A stretch of 36,954 nucleotides of DNA from Actinomycetes bacterium. Lineage in GTDB: Bacteria > Actinomycetota > Acidimicrobiia > Acidimicrobiales > Palsa-688. Position 1 is the stretch's first letter, and the number at the start of each line of letters is the position of its first letter. Positions 24,772 to 33,826 of this stretch are shown here, piece by piece. Where the stretch lies: NCBI GenBank assembly GCA_021808665.1, contig JAKBBA010000034.1, forward strand, positions 1 through 36,954, read 5' to 3'. Position numbers and translations under genes: made by a program. The notes beneath the pieces were generated by a model. It worked only from the letters and a program-made list of their open reading frames with translations, searched no databases and was not told the origin of the DNA.

Positions 24772-27262
24772 CGTCGCCGGCAGGACTGTCGACCGTCACC
24801 GTGTCCCCTTCGGAGAAGCGACCTTCGAGCAACGCCAGAGCCAGAGGGTCGGCGATCTCGCGCTGTATCAGCCGCTTCAGAGGTCTCGCCCCGAAGGCCG
24901 GGTCGTAGCCGGTTTTTGCCAGCCAAGCCTTAGCCTGCTCGGTCACCGCTAGGGTCAGGCGGCGCTCGGCCAGGCGACGCTCCAACCCTCGCAGTTGGAT
25001 TTCCACTACTGCCTCCAGGTCGTGTTCTGCCAGCTCGGAGAACCTGACGATCTCGTCTATGCGGTTGATGAACTCGGGTTTGAACACGCCCGCCAGGTCG
25101 CCTCTGTGGTTCGAGGTCATTATCACGACGGTGTTCGTGAAGTCGACGGTCCGGCCCTGGCCGTCGGTCAGGCGTCCGTCGTCTAGCACCTGCAACAAGA
25201 TGTTGAAAACGTCGGGATGCGCCTTCTCGATCTCGTCGAGCAGGACCACACTGTAAGGACGCCGCCGCACGGCTTCTGTGAGCTGGCCGCCCTCGTCGTA
25301 GCCGACGTATCCCGGCGGGGCCCCGACAAGCCTCGCCACCGAGTGCTTCTCCATGTACTCCGACATGTCGATGCGGACCATAGCCCGCTCGTCGTCGAAG
25401 ACGAACTCCGCCAGCGCACGCGCTAGTTCCGTCTTGCCCACCCCGGTAGGTCCTAGGAACAGGAAGCTACCGATCGGCCTGTTCGGGTCGGACAGGCCAC
25501 TCCTCGATCGGCGGATGGCGTTCGCCACGGCGACGACGGCCTCGTCCTGGCCGACGACGCGGCGGTGGATCATCTCCTCCATCTTCACGAGCTTGGCGAC
25601 CTCCCCTTCGAGCATCCTCGACACGGGAACCCCGGTCCATTTGGATACGACCAGGGCGACGTCCTGCTCGTCGACCTCCTGCTTGAGCATCTTCTGGGCG
25701 CCCTGCTGGGACGACTGGCGTTCAACCTCCTCGTCGAGGCGCCGACGCAACTCGGGTATCCGCCCGTACTGGATCTCCGCAGCCTTGGCGAGGTCGCCCT
25801 CGCGCGTGCAACGCTCGGCGTCGGCTTTGGCGTCTTCGAGCTCCTGCTGGATGGCGGCGATGACGTCGGCGGTCTGCTTTTCGAGCTGCCACTGGGCGTT
25901 GAGAGCGTTAGAGCGCTCCCCAAGGTTGGCCAGCTCCTCTTCGAGACGGCTAAGCCGCTCTTTGGACGCCTCGTCGGTTTCTTTCTCCAAGGCAAGCTTC
26001 TCGATCTGCAGCTGGGCGATCCGACGCTCGACGACGTCTATCTCGGTCGGTTTGGATTCCTTCTCGATGCGTAGACGGCTCGCTGCCTCGTCGATGAGGT
26101 CGATGGCCTTGTCGGGAAGGAACCTAGCGGTGATGTAGCGGTTGGACAGTACGGCCGCAGCGACTAGCGCCGAGTCGGCGATCCTGACCCCGTGATGGTT
26201 CTGGTAGCGCTCCTTCAGGCCCCGCAGGATCGCTATGGTGTCCTCGACGGTCGGCTCCCCGACGATCACCGGCTGGAAACGCCGCTCCAAGGCCGCGTCC
26301 TTTTCGATGTGCTTGCGGTACTCGTCGAGTGTCGTTGCACCGATGAGGCGCAGTTCGCCGCGTGCAAGCATCGGTTTGATCATGTTGCCAGCGTCCATCG
26401 ACCCTTCGGCGGCTCCCGCTCCGACGATGGTGTGCAACTCGTCGACGAAGGTGATCACCTCGCCTTCGGAGTCGGTTATCTCCTTGAGGACGGCCTTCAG
26501 GCGTTCCTCGAACTCACCGCGGTACTTCGATCCCGCCACCATCGAAGAAAGGTCCAGCGCTATCAAGCGCTTGTGCTTGAGGCTGTCTGGGACGTCGTCG
26601 TCGACTATACGGTTCGCCAGTCCTTCAACGATCGCCGTCTTGCCGACACCGGGCTCGCCGATGAGCACCGGGTTGTTCTTCGTGCGCCTCGACAGGACCT
26701 GGATGACCCTGCGTATCTCCTCATCCCGGCCGATCACCGGATCGAGACGCCCGGAACGTGCGTCTGCCGTGAGGTCACGGCCGTACTTCTCGAGCGCCTG
26801 GTAGGACTCCTCGGGGTTCTGAGAGGTTACCCGGTGCGAACCCCGCACGTTTCGCAGCGCTATAAGAAGGTCGTCCCGGGACACCCCGACTTGGTCGGCC
26901 ATTGCCAGCAGCAGGTGCTCGACTGACAGGTACTCGTCGCCGAGCGCGTTGCGCTCAGCGTCAGCCTTGTCGAACACCGACGCTGCGGAGCGACCGAGGC
27001 CCGGCTCCCTCGAAGATCCGCCGCCACCTCCGTAGGAGCGGGGAAGCTTCGCAAGGGCCTCGTCGTTTCGGTTGCGCAGGCTCAGGGGAGCCACTCCCAC
27101 CTTTTCGAGAACTGGCAGCGTGACCGTCCCCTCTTGGCCGAGCATCGCCGCGAGGATGTGCTCGGGGGTTACCTCAGCGTGGTTACGCTGCGCGGCGAGA
27201 TCAGCGGCGGCGCGCAACGCTTCTTGGGTTTTCTGTGTCCAGCGGTTCGGGTCAAGCGCCAT
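24749..27262 (-). CDS. clpB: ATP-dependent disaggregase ClpB
   Basis: ClpB pulls proteins out of aggregates together with DnaK. The 837-residue protein has an N-domain (1-145) with a Gly-rich insert near 77-82, D1 with Walker A 'GEPGVGKT' and Walker B 'VITFVDELH', a middle coiled coil (about 390-510), and D2 with Walker A 'GPTGVGKT' and '[14 protein letters not shown]'. After the D2 sensor-1 'MTSN' (N718) only eight residues precede '[11 protein letters not shown]'. From recalled family sequences, E. coli ClpB has about 29 there and M. tuberculosis about 17, so the loop is short. ATG 27262 overlaps the end of hspR by 11 bases. Confidence 0.96.
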   Translation of the reverse strand: MALDPNRWTQKTQEALRAAADLAAQRNHAEVTPEHILAAMLGQEGTVTLPVLEKVGVAPLSLRNRNDEALAKLPRSYGGGGGSSREPGLGRSAASVFDKADAERNALGDEYLSVEHLLLAMADQVGVSRDDLLIALRNVRGSHRVTSQNPEESYQALEKYGRDLTADARSGRLDPVIGRDEEIRRVIQVLSRRTKNNPVLIGEPGVGKTAIVEGLANRIVDDDVPDSLKHKRLIALDLSSMVAGSKYRGEFEERLKAVLKEITDSEGEVITFVDELHTIVGAGAAEGSMDAGNMIKPMLARGELRLIGATTLDEYRKHIEKDAALERRFQPVIVGEPTVEDTIAILRGLKERYQNHHGVRIADSALVAAAVLSNRYITARFLPDKAIDLIDEAASRLRIEKESKPTEIDVVERRIAQLQIEKLALEKETDEASKERLSRLEEELANLGERSNALNAQWQLEKQTADVIAAIQQELEDAKADAERCTREGDLAKAAEIQYGRIPELRRRLDEEVERQSSQQGAQKMLKQEVDEQDVALVVSKWTGVPVSRMLEGEVAKLVKMEEMIHRRVVGQDEAVVAVANAIRRSRSGLSDPNRPIGSFLFLGPTGVGKTELARALAEFVFDDERAMVRIDMSEYMEKHSVARLVGAPPGYVGYDEGGQLTEAVRRRPYSVVLLDEIEKAHPDVFNILLQVLDDGRLTDGQGRTVDFTNTVVIMTSNHRGDLAGVFKPEFINRIDEIVRFSELAEHDLEAVVEIQLRGLERRLAERRLTLAVTEQAKAWLAKTGYDPAFGARPLKRLIQREIADPLALALLEGRFSEGDTVTVDSPAGDGGGLVLA

Positions 27263-27710
27263 GGTTCCTCCTGTTGGGCGCGCGGTTGTAAAGATCTGGA
27301 AGGTTGCGGACCGGAACTAGGTCCCGCCGGTACTGGCGGTGGGTGCGCTGGACCTCCTCGACGGCCTGGCGGCGTGCGGATTCCAGCTCCTGGGAGGCCT
27401 CCCGGCGTAGAGACTCCAGCTCCGCTTTGGCTTCGGCGAGCTGGGAGCGCAACAGGTTGACTTCGGACTCCAAGCTTACGATCCGCCGGACGCCCTCGAT
27501 GTTGACGCCTGCACTTGTCAGATCCTGGATTCTCTGCAGCTGGGCTATGTCAGCTTCGCTGTAGCGGCGGCTTCCGCCTTCGGTCCTCGCCGGGTCCACG
27601 AGCCCTTTGCGCTCGTAGACCCGCAGCGTCTGGGGGTGCATACCGGCGAGCTGGGCTGCAACCGATATCACGTACACGGCGCGAGCGGAACGCTCCGCGG
27701 AGCTCATCAC
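27252..27710 (-). CDS. hspR: Heat-shock repressor HspR (MerR family)
   Basis: HspR represses the dnaK operon by binding HAIR sites, using DnaK as co-repressor in Streptomyces. The 152-residue protein has an N-terminal MerR HTH with '[26 protein letters not shown]' (in part), '[11 protein letters not shown]' and '[14 protein letters not shown]', followed by a coiled coil (about 80-125) and a basic tail. ATG 27710 overlaps the dnaJ stop as ATGA. A matching HAIR site is found upstream of dnaK, which supports autoregulation. Confidence 0.95.
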   Translation of the reverse strand: MMSSAERSARAVYVISVAAQLAGMHPQTLRVYERKGLVDPARTEGGSRRYSEADIAQLQRIQDLTSAGVNIEGVRRIVSLESEVNLLRSQLAEAKAELESLRREASQELESARRQAVEEVQRTHRQYRRDLVPVRNLPDLYNRAPNRRNHGA

Positions 27711-28882
27711 TTGGCCTTTCCTTGCTCGCCGAACGCCCCGGCTCGCAACCTCTCCCCGTCCATCGTCTCGCCGAGTGCCCCGAGGGCTTTTCGCTGCGCT
27801 TCGCTGAGCTGCTGGGGAACGGCCACCTCGACAGTCACGAGAAGGTCGCCGGCGGCGTGCGAAGCGGACGCAGCCGGGACACCTTTGCCTCGCACTCTGA
27901 ACGTCCGTCCTGACGGTGTTCCCGCCGGGATCTTGAGGCTCACAGGTTTGTCGAGCGTGGGTACGCTCACAGTGGCGCCCAGGGCCGCCTCCGCGAAGGT
28001 AACGGGCACGTTGATGGTCAGGTCTCTTCCCCGGCGGGCGAAGAGCGGGTGGGGCTCCACGTGCACGACTACGTAGAGGTTCCCGGGGGGGGCGCCACCC
28101 CTGCCGGCTCCGCCACGGCCTTTAACCCTGATCCGCTGACCGTCCTCCACTCCGGGGGGGATGCGGACCTTCACCTGCCTGGCGGCGTACTCCACGCCGG
28201 TGCCGTGACAGGTAGGGCAGGGCTTCTCGATCTTGAAACCGGTTCCAGCGCACGCCTGGCAAGGCTGGCTGAACGAGAAGAGACCCTGGTTGTCCTGGAT
28301 CACTCCCCTTCCCCCGCAGACCGCGCAGACCGTCGGGGCGCTACCCGGTGCGGCGCCGCTCCCCGAACAAGTGTGGCAGGCCACCTCCGAGGTTACGTTG
28401 ACGGTCGTGGTCAGGCCGTTGACAGCTTCAAGGAAGCTGAGGTGCAGGCTCGTCTCTAGGTCGTCCCCGTGTCGCACGTTTGCGCTTCGGGACGAGGTTC
28501 CCGCCCCTCCTGCGCCGGCACGCCCGCCGGCACGGCCGGTCCTGCCGAAGATGTTGCCGAGCAGGTCACCAAGGTCGTCGACCTTGAAGTTGCCGGTGAA
28601 ACCGCCGTTCGGCCGCCCGGCCCCTCCCATCCCGGCGAAAGGGTTTCCGGCCGCGCCGAGACGGCGCACCTCGTCGTACTCCTTGCGTTTGGTCTCGTCC
28701 CCGAGGACGTCGTATGCAGCCGAGATCTCCTTGAAACGATCTTCCGAGCCCGGATTGGCGTCTGGGTGGTACTGCTTGGCGAGCTTTCGGTAAGCCTTGG
28801 ATATGTCCTTGGGAGCGGCGTTGTCGGCTACCCCCAACACCTTGTAGTAGTCCTTGTCGAACCACTCACGCTGGGGTGCCAA
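27707..28882 (-). CDS. dnaJ: Chaperone DnaJ (type I Hsp40)
   Basis: This co-chaperone stimulates DnaK ATPase and delivers substrates. The 391-residue protein has a J domain with HPD at 39-41, a Gly/Phe-rich linker, a zinc region with four CxxCxGxG elements (CHTCSGSG, CAVCGGRG, CQACAGTG, CPTCHGTG) and the C-terminal substrate-binding domains. It starts at 28882, six bases after grpE. The tail after about residue 380 ([13 protein letters not shown]) has no known motif. Confidence 0.96.
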   Translation of the reverse strand: MAPQREWFDKDYYKVLGVADNAAPKDISKAYRKLAKQYHPDANPGSEDRFKEISAAYDVLGDETKRKEYDEVRRLGAAGNPFAGMGGAGRPNGGFTGNFKVDDLGDLLGNIFGRTGRAGGRAGAGGAGTSSRSANVRHGDDLETSLHLSFLEAVNGLTTTVNVTSEVACHTCSGSGAAPGSAPTVCAVCGGRGVIQDNQGLFSFSQPCQACAGTGFKIEKPCPTCHGTGVEYAARQVKVRIPPGVEDGQRIRVKGRGGAGRGGAPPGNLYVVVHVEPHPLFARRGRDLTINVPVTFAEAALGATVSVPTLDKPVSLKIPAGTPSGRTFRVRGKGVPAASASHAAGDLLVTVEVAVPQQLSEAQRKALGALGETMDGERLRAGAFGEQGKAK

Positions 28883-28888
28883 CGCTTG

Positions 28889-29488
28889 TCACCCCCTCAC
28901 TTTCACCATGGCAGGACGGAGAACCCTTCCCCTCCAGCGGTAACCGGAGCGCATCACTTCCGCCACTTCCTGCGCGCCGTCGCCCGGTTCGTGAGCGACG
29001 GCGTCGTGGCAGTTCGGGTCGAAAGGTTCGCCCGGCTTATCGATACGCTCCAGGCCTTCCTTCTCCAAGGCTGCGAAGAGTGCAGAGCAAAGCTGGGCGA
29101 TATCCTCGCCTCCTCCATGGGCTATTGCTAGCTCGGCGGTGTCCAACACCGGCAGGAGCTTCGCCACAAGCGTCTCGGCCGCGCGTTCGCGCAGATCCTC
29201 GGACTGCTTGGCGACGCGCTTCTTGTAGTTCTCGAAGTCCGCTTGGAGCCGTATCAGGGTGTCACGGTACTCGTCGCGCTCGGCCACCACCGTGAAGATG
29301 TCCGCTTCTACGACCTCGCCTGCCTGCTCGACTGCCGCTTCGACAGCAGCGAGGTCGGCCTCGGCACTGTCATTGTCACTGTCAGGACCTGGCAGGCTGG
29401 CGTCGCCGCCAGGGCCGGGTGGCGGGTTACCGCCCGGCCCCCGACCCGCTGTGGTGTCCGGGCCGTCTGGACGCTCGTGCTCGCTCAT
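28889..29488 (-). CDS. grpE: Nucleotide exchange factor GrpE
   Basis: GrpE releases ADP from DnaK. The 199-residue protein has a disordered Gly/Pro/Asp-rich N-terminus (1-55), a long coiled coil and the conserved '[23 protein letters not shown]' (in part) region, then the beta-domain with '[24 protein letters not shown]' (in part) and '[10 protein letters not shown]'. ATG 29488 overlaps the dnaK stop as ATGA. Confidence 0.95.
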   Translation of the reverse strand: MSEHERPDGPDTTAGRGPGGNPPPGPGGDASLPGPDSDNDSAEADLAAVEAAVEQAGEVVEADIFTVVAERDEYRDTLIRLQADFENYKKRVAKQSEDLRERAAETLVAKLLPVLDTAELAIAHGGGEDIAQLCSALFAALEKEGLERIDKPGEPFDPNCHDAVAHEPGDGAQEVAEVMRSGYRWRGRVLRPAMVKVRG

Positions 29489-31344
29489 GAGGCGTGGCCC
29501 TCGTCGACTATCTCGGCGTCGACGACCTCGTCGTCGGAGCTCGAAGTTGCACCAGCCCCAGCGCTGGCGGAGCCGGATCCCGATGCGTCGCCGGTAGCGT
29601 TAGACGCTGCAGCCTGCTCGTAGAGTTGCTTGCCCAGCTCTTGAACGCCAACGGCCAGTTTCTCAGTGGCAGTCTTGATCACCTCGAGGTCGCTGCCAGA
29701 CAGAGCCGTCTTGAGTGACGCCAAGTCGGCTTCGACTGTGGACTTCTGATCGCCGCTAAAAGAGCCGGCCTGGTCTTTGAGCATCTTCTCGGTCTGGTAG
29801 ACGAGGCTGTCCGCCTGGTTGCGGATCTCCGCCTCCTCACGACGGCGCTTGTCGTCAGCGGCGTGAGCCTCGGCGTCTTTGACCATGCGATCGATGTCGT
29901 CCCTGGACAGCGACGACTGGCCGGTGATGGTCATCGACTGCTCCTTCCCGGTAGCGCGGTCCTTGGCCGAGACGTGCACGATGCCGTTGGCGTCGATGTC
30001 GAAGGTCACCTCGATCTGAGGTATACCGCGAGGCGCAGGCGGCAGGTCGACGAGTTGGAACTTGCCGAGCGTCTTGTTGTACATCGCCATCTCCCGCTCA
30101 CCTTGCAGGACGTGGATCTCGACGGATGGCTGTCCGTCCTCGGCCGTGGTGAACACCTCCGAGCGTTTCGTGGGGATCGTGGTGTTGCGCTCGATCAGCT
30201 TGGTCATCACGCCACCCTTGGTCTCGATACCGAGCGACAAAGGAGTGACGTCGAGGAGCAGGACGTCTTTGACCTCGCCCTTGAGAACACCAGCCTGGAT
30301 AGCGGCGCCGACAGCTACAACCTCGTCGGGGTTGACGCCCTTGTGAGGCTCGCTGCCCGTCATGGACTGGACCAGATCCTGGATGGCGGGCATCCTGGTG
30401 GAGCCCCCGACTAGGACGACGTGGTCGATCTTGTCCTTGGTAAGACCGGCGTCGGTGATCGCCTGCTCGAAGGGGCCCCGGCAGGCTTCCACCAGGTCGG
30501 CGGTCAGCTCTTGGAACTTCGCCCTCGTAAGTTTGAGGTCCAAGTGCTTGGGGCCTGTATCGGTAGCGGTGATGAACGGAAGGTTGATGGTCGTCTCCTG
30601 CACGGCCGACAGTTCGATCTTGGCCTTCTCCGCCGCCTCCTTGAGGCGCTGTATCGCCATCTTGTCGTTGGCAAGGTCGACGCCTTCGGTGTCCTTGAAG
30701 GACTTGACGAGCCAGTCGATGACCCTCTGGTCCCAGTCGTCGCCACCGAGGTGGGTGTTACCGCTGGTCGACTTAACCTGGAAGATGCCTTCGGAGATCT
30801 CCAGGACGGACACGTCGAAAGTGCCTCCACCGAGGTCGAAAACGAGGACGGTCTGATCTGAGTCTTTGTCGAGCCCGTAGGCCAACGCCGCAGCCGTAGG
30901 CTCGTTGATTATCCTGAGCACCTCTAGGCCGGCGATCTGGCCGGCTTCCTTGGTGGCGGTGCGCTGGGCGTCGTCGAAGTAGGCGGGGACGGTTATGACG
31001 GCCTGGTTGACGGTATCGCCTAGGTAGCTCTCGGCGTCCCTCTTCAGCTTCTGCAGGATCCTCGCCGAGATCTCCTGGGCGTTGTAGTTCTTCGAGTCGA
31101 TCGAGATCTTCCAGGAGTTGTCACCCATGTGACGTTTGACCGACCGGATCGTCCGATCCGGGTTCGTTATAGCCTGGCGTTTTGCAACCTCGCCTACGAG
31201 CACCTCGCCGGACTTCGAAAAGCCGACTACCGAAGGGGTCGTGCGGGCCCCCTCAGCGTTGGGGATGACGACCGGTTCGCCAGCTTCGAGAACACTGACG
31301 ACTGAGTTGGTGGTGCCGAGGTCGATACCGACGGCCTTGGGCAT
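29485..31344 (-). CDS. dnaK: Chaperone DnaK (Hsp70)
   Basis: The 619-residue protein has the ATPase signatures 'GIDLGTTNS', '[12 protein letters not shown]' and '[14 protein letters not shown]', the linker '[16 protein letters not shown]' and the substrate-binding domain, ending in an Ala/Ser/Gly-rich then acidic tail ('[15 protein letters not shown]'). ATG 31344 follows GGAGG by six bases. It is the first gene of dnaK-grpE-dnaJ-hspR-clpB, with a HAIR operator in its promoter. Confidence 0.97.
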   Translation of the reverse strand: MPKAVGIDLGTTNSVVSVLEAGEPVVIPNAEGARTTPSVVGFSKSGEVLVGEVAKRQAITNPDRTIRSVKRHMGDNSWKISIDSKNYNAQEISARILQKLKRDAESYLGDTVNQAVITVPAYFDDAQRTATKEAGQIAGLEVLRIINEPTAAALAYGLDKDSDQTVLVFDLGGGTFDVSVLEISEGIFQVKSTSGNTHLGGDDWDQRVIDWLVKSFKDTEGVDLANDKMAIQRLKEAAEKAKIELSAVQETTINLPFITATDTGPKHLDLKLTRAKFQELTADLVEACRGPFEQAITDAGLTKDKIDHVVLVGGSTRMPAIQDLVQSMTGSEPHKGVNPDEVVAVGAAIQAGVLKGEVKDVLLLDVTPLSLGIETKGGVMTKLIERNTTIPTKRSEVFTTAEDGQPSVEIHVLQGEREMAMYNKTLGKFQLVDLPPAPRGIPQIEVTFDIDANGIVHVSAKDRATGKEQSMTITGQSSLSRDDIDRMVKDAEAHAADDKRRREEAEIRNQADSLVYQTEKMLKDQAGSFSGDQKSTVEADLASLKTALSGSDLEVIKTATEKLAVGVQELGKQLYEQAAASNATGDASGSGSASAGAGATSSSDDEVVDAEIVDEGHAS

Positions 31345-31381
31345 GGCTTGCCTCCGATGATCTAGTAGATGTCTAACAAGA

Positions 31382-31387
31382 AGTATA
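31382..31387 (-). promoter_or_regulatory. -10 box of the dnaK operon promoter (TATACT)
   Basis: TATACT on the minus strand lies about 38 bases before the dnaK ATG. The matching -35 position is poor (TTAGTC-like at about 18 bases). The HAIR site covers the spacer and -35 region, as expected for a repressed promoter. Confidence 0.5.
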
Positions 31388-31392
31388 GCTAA

Positions 31393-31413
31393 CTTGAGTC
31401 GATCTGACTAAAG
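31393..31413. promoter_or_regulatory. HAIR operator for HspR upstream of dnaK
   Basis: CTTGAGT, seven bases, then ACTAAAG: 13 of 14 positions match the HAIR consensus CTTGAGT-N7-ACTCAAG. A second, weaker copy (CTTGACC-N7-AGTTCAA) lies at 31417-31437. The pair sits between dnaK and the divergent MFS gene, so HspR may influence both. Confidence 0.85.
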
Positions 31414-31467
31414 AATCTTGACCGACTCCGAGTTCAACTATCTTCGCTAATTCCGTAGGCTTGGAAT

Positions 31468-33051
31468 ATGGCGAACGAAGCACCACAGACCTTCCCGGAG
31501 TCGAGGCACGGGACCAGGGACCCCAAGTGGTGGACCCTGACCGCCGTGTGCATAGGCACCTTCATGCTCCTCCTCGACATAACCATCGTGAACGTCGCCC
31601 TGCCGGCCATACAAGGTGCCCTTAAATCCAGCTTCGCCGACCTCCAGTGGGTCGTCGATGCCTACGCTTTGACCCTGGCGGCTCTTCTTCTGACCGCTGG
31701 GTCCCTCGCAGACATGCTCGGTCGACGCCGTTTGTGGGTAGGCGGGCTGGCCCTCTTCACTGCGGCGTCAGCGCTTTGCGGCGCCGCTCAGAACCCGCTC
31801 ATGCTTGAGCTCTCTCGGGGCCTCCAGGGTGTCGGCGGGGCGGTCATGTTCTCCGTTTCCCTTGCCTTGCTCGCCAACGCCTTCACCGGCAAAGAGCGCG
31901 GTATTGCGTTCTCCGTGTGGGGGGCTATCACCGGATTGGCGGTAGCTGTCGGCCCGATCGTCGGCGGCGCTCTCGTCACCGGTCTGTCGTGGCGCTACAT
32001 CTTCTTCGTGAACGTTCCGTTCGGTCTGGTCGCCGTCGCTCTGAGCGTCACCAAGGTCGTCGAATCACGCAACGAGCACGCACGAAAGCCGGACTTGGCA
32101 GGCTTTGTGCTGTTCAGTTTGAGCTTGGCGAGCCTCGTCTACGGGCTGATCGAGTCGGGCACATCCGGTTTCGGTTCGACCACCGTCGTCGGCTCATTCG
32201 TCGTCGCCGGGTTTCTTCTCGCTGCCTTCGTTGCCGTCGAGTGGAAGGTCGCGGAACCAATGTTCGACCTTTCGCTGTTCAAGCTGCCGACTTTCTCGGG
32301 CGGTTCCATCGCCGCTTTCGGAGTTTCCGCCGGCACCTTCTCAATCCTTCTTTACCTGGTCCTTTACCTCCAAGACGTCCTCGGCTACAGCGCCTTACAG
32401 ACGGGCCTGCGCCTGCTCGTGCTGTCCGGGGGAATCCTGGCGGTGAGTGGCATAGCGGGCAGGCTTTCGTCGAAGGTCCCGGTCCGGCTTTTGATCGGCC
32501 CCGGGCTTGCCCTCACTGGGATCGGCCTCCTCGCAATGCGCGGGCTCGACGCCACATCGAACTGGACACACCTGGTACCGGGCCTGCTGATAGCGGGAGT
32601 CGGGGTGGGCTTCATAAACCCGCCGCTGGCGTCGACTGCCGTCGGCGTGGTCACACCACAACGCTCAGGCATGGCGTCGGGTATCAACTCGACGTTCCGT
32701 CAGGTGGGCATCGCAACTGGTATCGCTCTACTGGGGACGCTCTTCGCCAACCACCTCGTCAGCTCCGTAGCAGCTCTTACCAGGGGAACTGCCCTCGCCT
32801 CCCACGCTGCTGTAATCGCCGGCGGCTTGGAAGCGGGGAACGTCCCGGCCCTCTTCGCGTCGACACCAGCGCCACAAAGACCCCTACTGGCCACCGTGAT
32901 GCGCTCCAGTTTCACCGCATCGCTAGATGAGATAGCCCTCGTGGCGGCGATCATCAGCTTCGCTTCGGCTGGACTGGCACTAGCGCTGATCCGCTCGCGT
33001 GACTTCGTGCCGGCCTCAGCCGGGCAAGTGGCAACTGCGGTAGCTCACTGA
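31468..33051 (+). CDS. MFS exporter, DHA2 (EmrB/QacA) family
   Basis: The 527-residue protein has about 14 TM helices. Family motifs include 'LLDITIVNVALPAI' in TM1, 'DLQWVVDAYALTLAALLLTAGSLADMLGRRR' (in part, motif A) and 'AVGPIVGGALV' (motif C of drug:H+ antiporters). The substrate is unknown; these proteins commonly export drugs or dyes. The start is ATG 31468 with a weak ribosome site, divergent from dnaK across 123 bases that hold the HAIR site(s). Confidence 0.93.
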   Translation: MANEAPQTFPESRHGTRDPKWWTLTAVCIGTFMLLLDITIVNVALPAIQGALKSSFADLQWVVDAYALTLAALLLTAGSLADMLGRRRLWVGGLALFTAASALCGAAQNPLMLELSRGLQGVGGAVMFSVSLALLANAFTGKERGIAFSVWGAITGLAVAVGPIVGGALVTGLSWRYIFFVNVPFGLVAVALSVTKVVESRNEHARKPDLAGFVLFSLSLASLVYGLIESGTSGFGSTTVVGSFVVAGFLLAAFVAVEWKVAEPMFDLSLFKLPTFSGGSIAAFGVSAGTFSILLYLVLYLQDVLGYSALQTGLRLLVLSGGILAVSGIAGRLSSKVPVRLLIGPGLALTGIGLLAMRGLDATSNWTHLVPGLLIAGVGVGFINPPLASTAVGVVTPQRSGMASGINSTFRQVGIATGIALLGTLFANHLVSSVAALTRGTALASHAAVIAGGLEAGNVPALFASTPAPQRPLLATVMRSSFTASLDEIALVAAIISFASAGLALALIRSRDFVPASAGQVATAVAH

Positions 33052-33079
33052 GCTGTCGCGCGAAGCTACGCTCGCCGGC

Positions 33080-33826
33080 ATGGGAAGACTCGTTTTGTTA
33101 AGGCACGGGCAGAGCCAATGGAACTTAGAGAACCGTTTCACCGGATGGTGGGACGTACCTCTGTCGGACCGGGGCAGGGAGGAGGCCCGCTCCGCTGGCT
33201 CGCTCCTCGCCAACGAAGGCATCGAAGTGGACGAGTTGTTCACCTCGGTGCTCACCCGGGCGGTCAACACCGCCGAGCTCGTAGTCGAAGTGATGGGCCA
33301 GAGCTGGGTTCCTGTTCGTAGGCACTGGCGTCTGAACGAACGCCACTACGGCTCGCTCACCGGCATGAACAAGGTCGAGGCCAAGGAGACCTTCGGCGAG
33401 GAGCGCTTCGGGGCTTGGCGGCGATCTTACGACGTTCCGCCGCCGCCGATGGAGGCGGGCCACCGTTTCGACGTGCGCTCCGACCGCCGTTACAGCCTCG
33501 TCGCCGCCGGGGCTATGCCCGCCACGGAATGCCTGGCCGACGTCGTCGCCCGACTGCTTCCCTATTTTTACGACGTGATCGCACCGGGCTTGCTGGAAGG
33601 CTCGACGACGCTGATCGTCGCCCACGGGAACAGCCTGCGCGCCCTGGTAAAGCACCTCGAAGGCATAACCGATGCCGAGATTGCGTCCTTGGAGATTCCT
33701 ACCGGCGTGCCGCGAGTCTACGAGCTCGACAAAGATCTCTTGGTGCTCTCCAGCCGAGACCTGGGAGACCCAGAAGCCATAGCCGCCGCCGCCGAGGCAG
33801 TGAGGCGTCAGGGGGAACGAGGCTGA
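33080..33826 (+). CDS. gpmA: 2,3-bisphosphoglycerate-dependent phosphoglycerate mutase
   Basis: GpmA interconverts 3- and 2-phosphoglycerate in glycolysis. The 248-residue protein has 'LLRHGQSQWNLENRFTGW' with the phospho-accepting His9, 'LNERHYGSLTGMNK', the C-terminal 'VAHGNSLRALVKHLEG' with the second catalytic His, and 'IPTGVPRVYELD'. It lies 28 bases after the MFS gene, and its stop overlaps the probable glnD start. Confidence 0.95.
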   Translation: MGRLVLLRHGQSQWNLENRFTGWWDVPLSDRGREEARSAGSLLANEGIEVDELFTSVLTRAVNTAELVVEVMGQSWVPVRRHWRLNERHYGSLTGMNKVEAKETFGEERFGAWRRSYDVPPPPMEAGHRFDVRSDRRYSLVAAGAMPATECLADVVARLLPYFYDVIAPGLLEGSTTLIVAHGNSLRALVKHLEGITDAEIASLEIPTGVPRVYELDKDLLVLSSRDLGDPEAIAAAAEAVRRQGERG

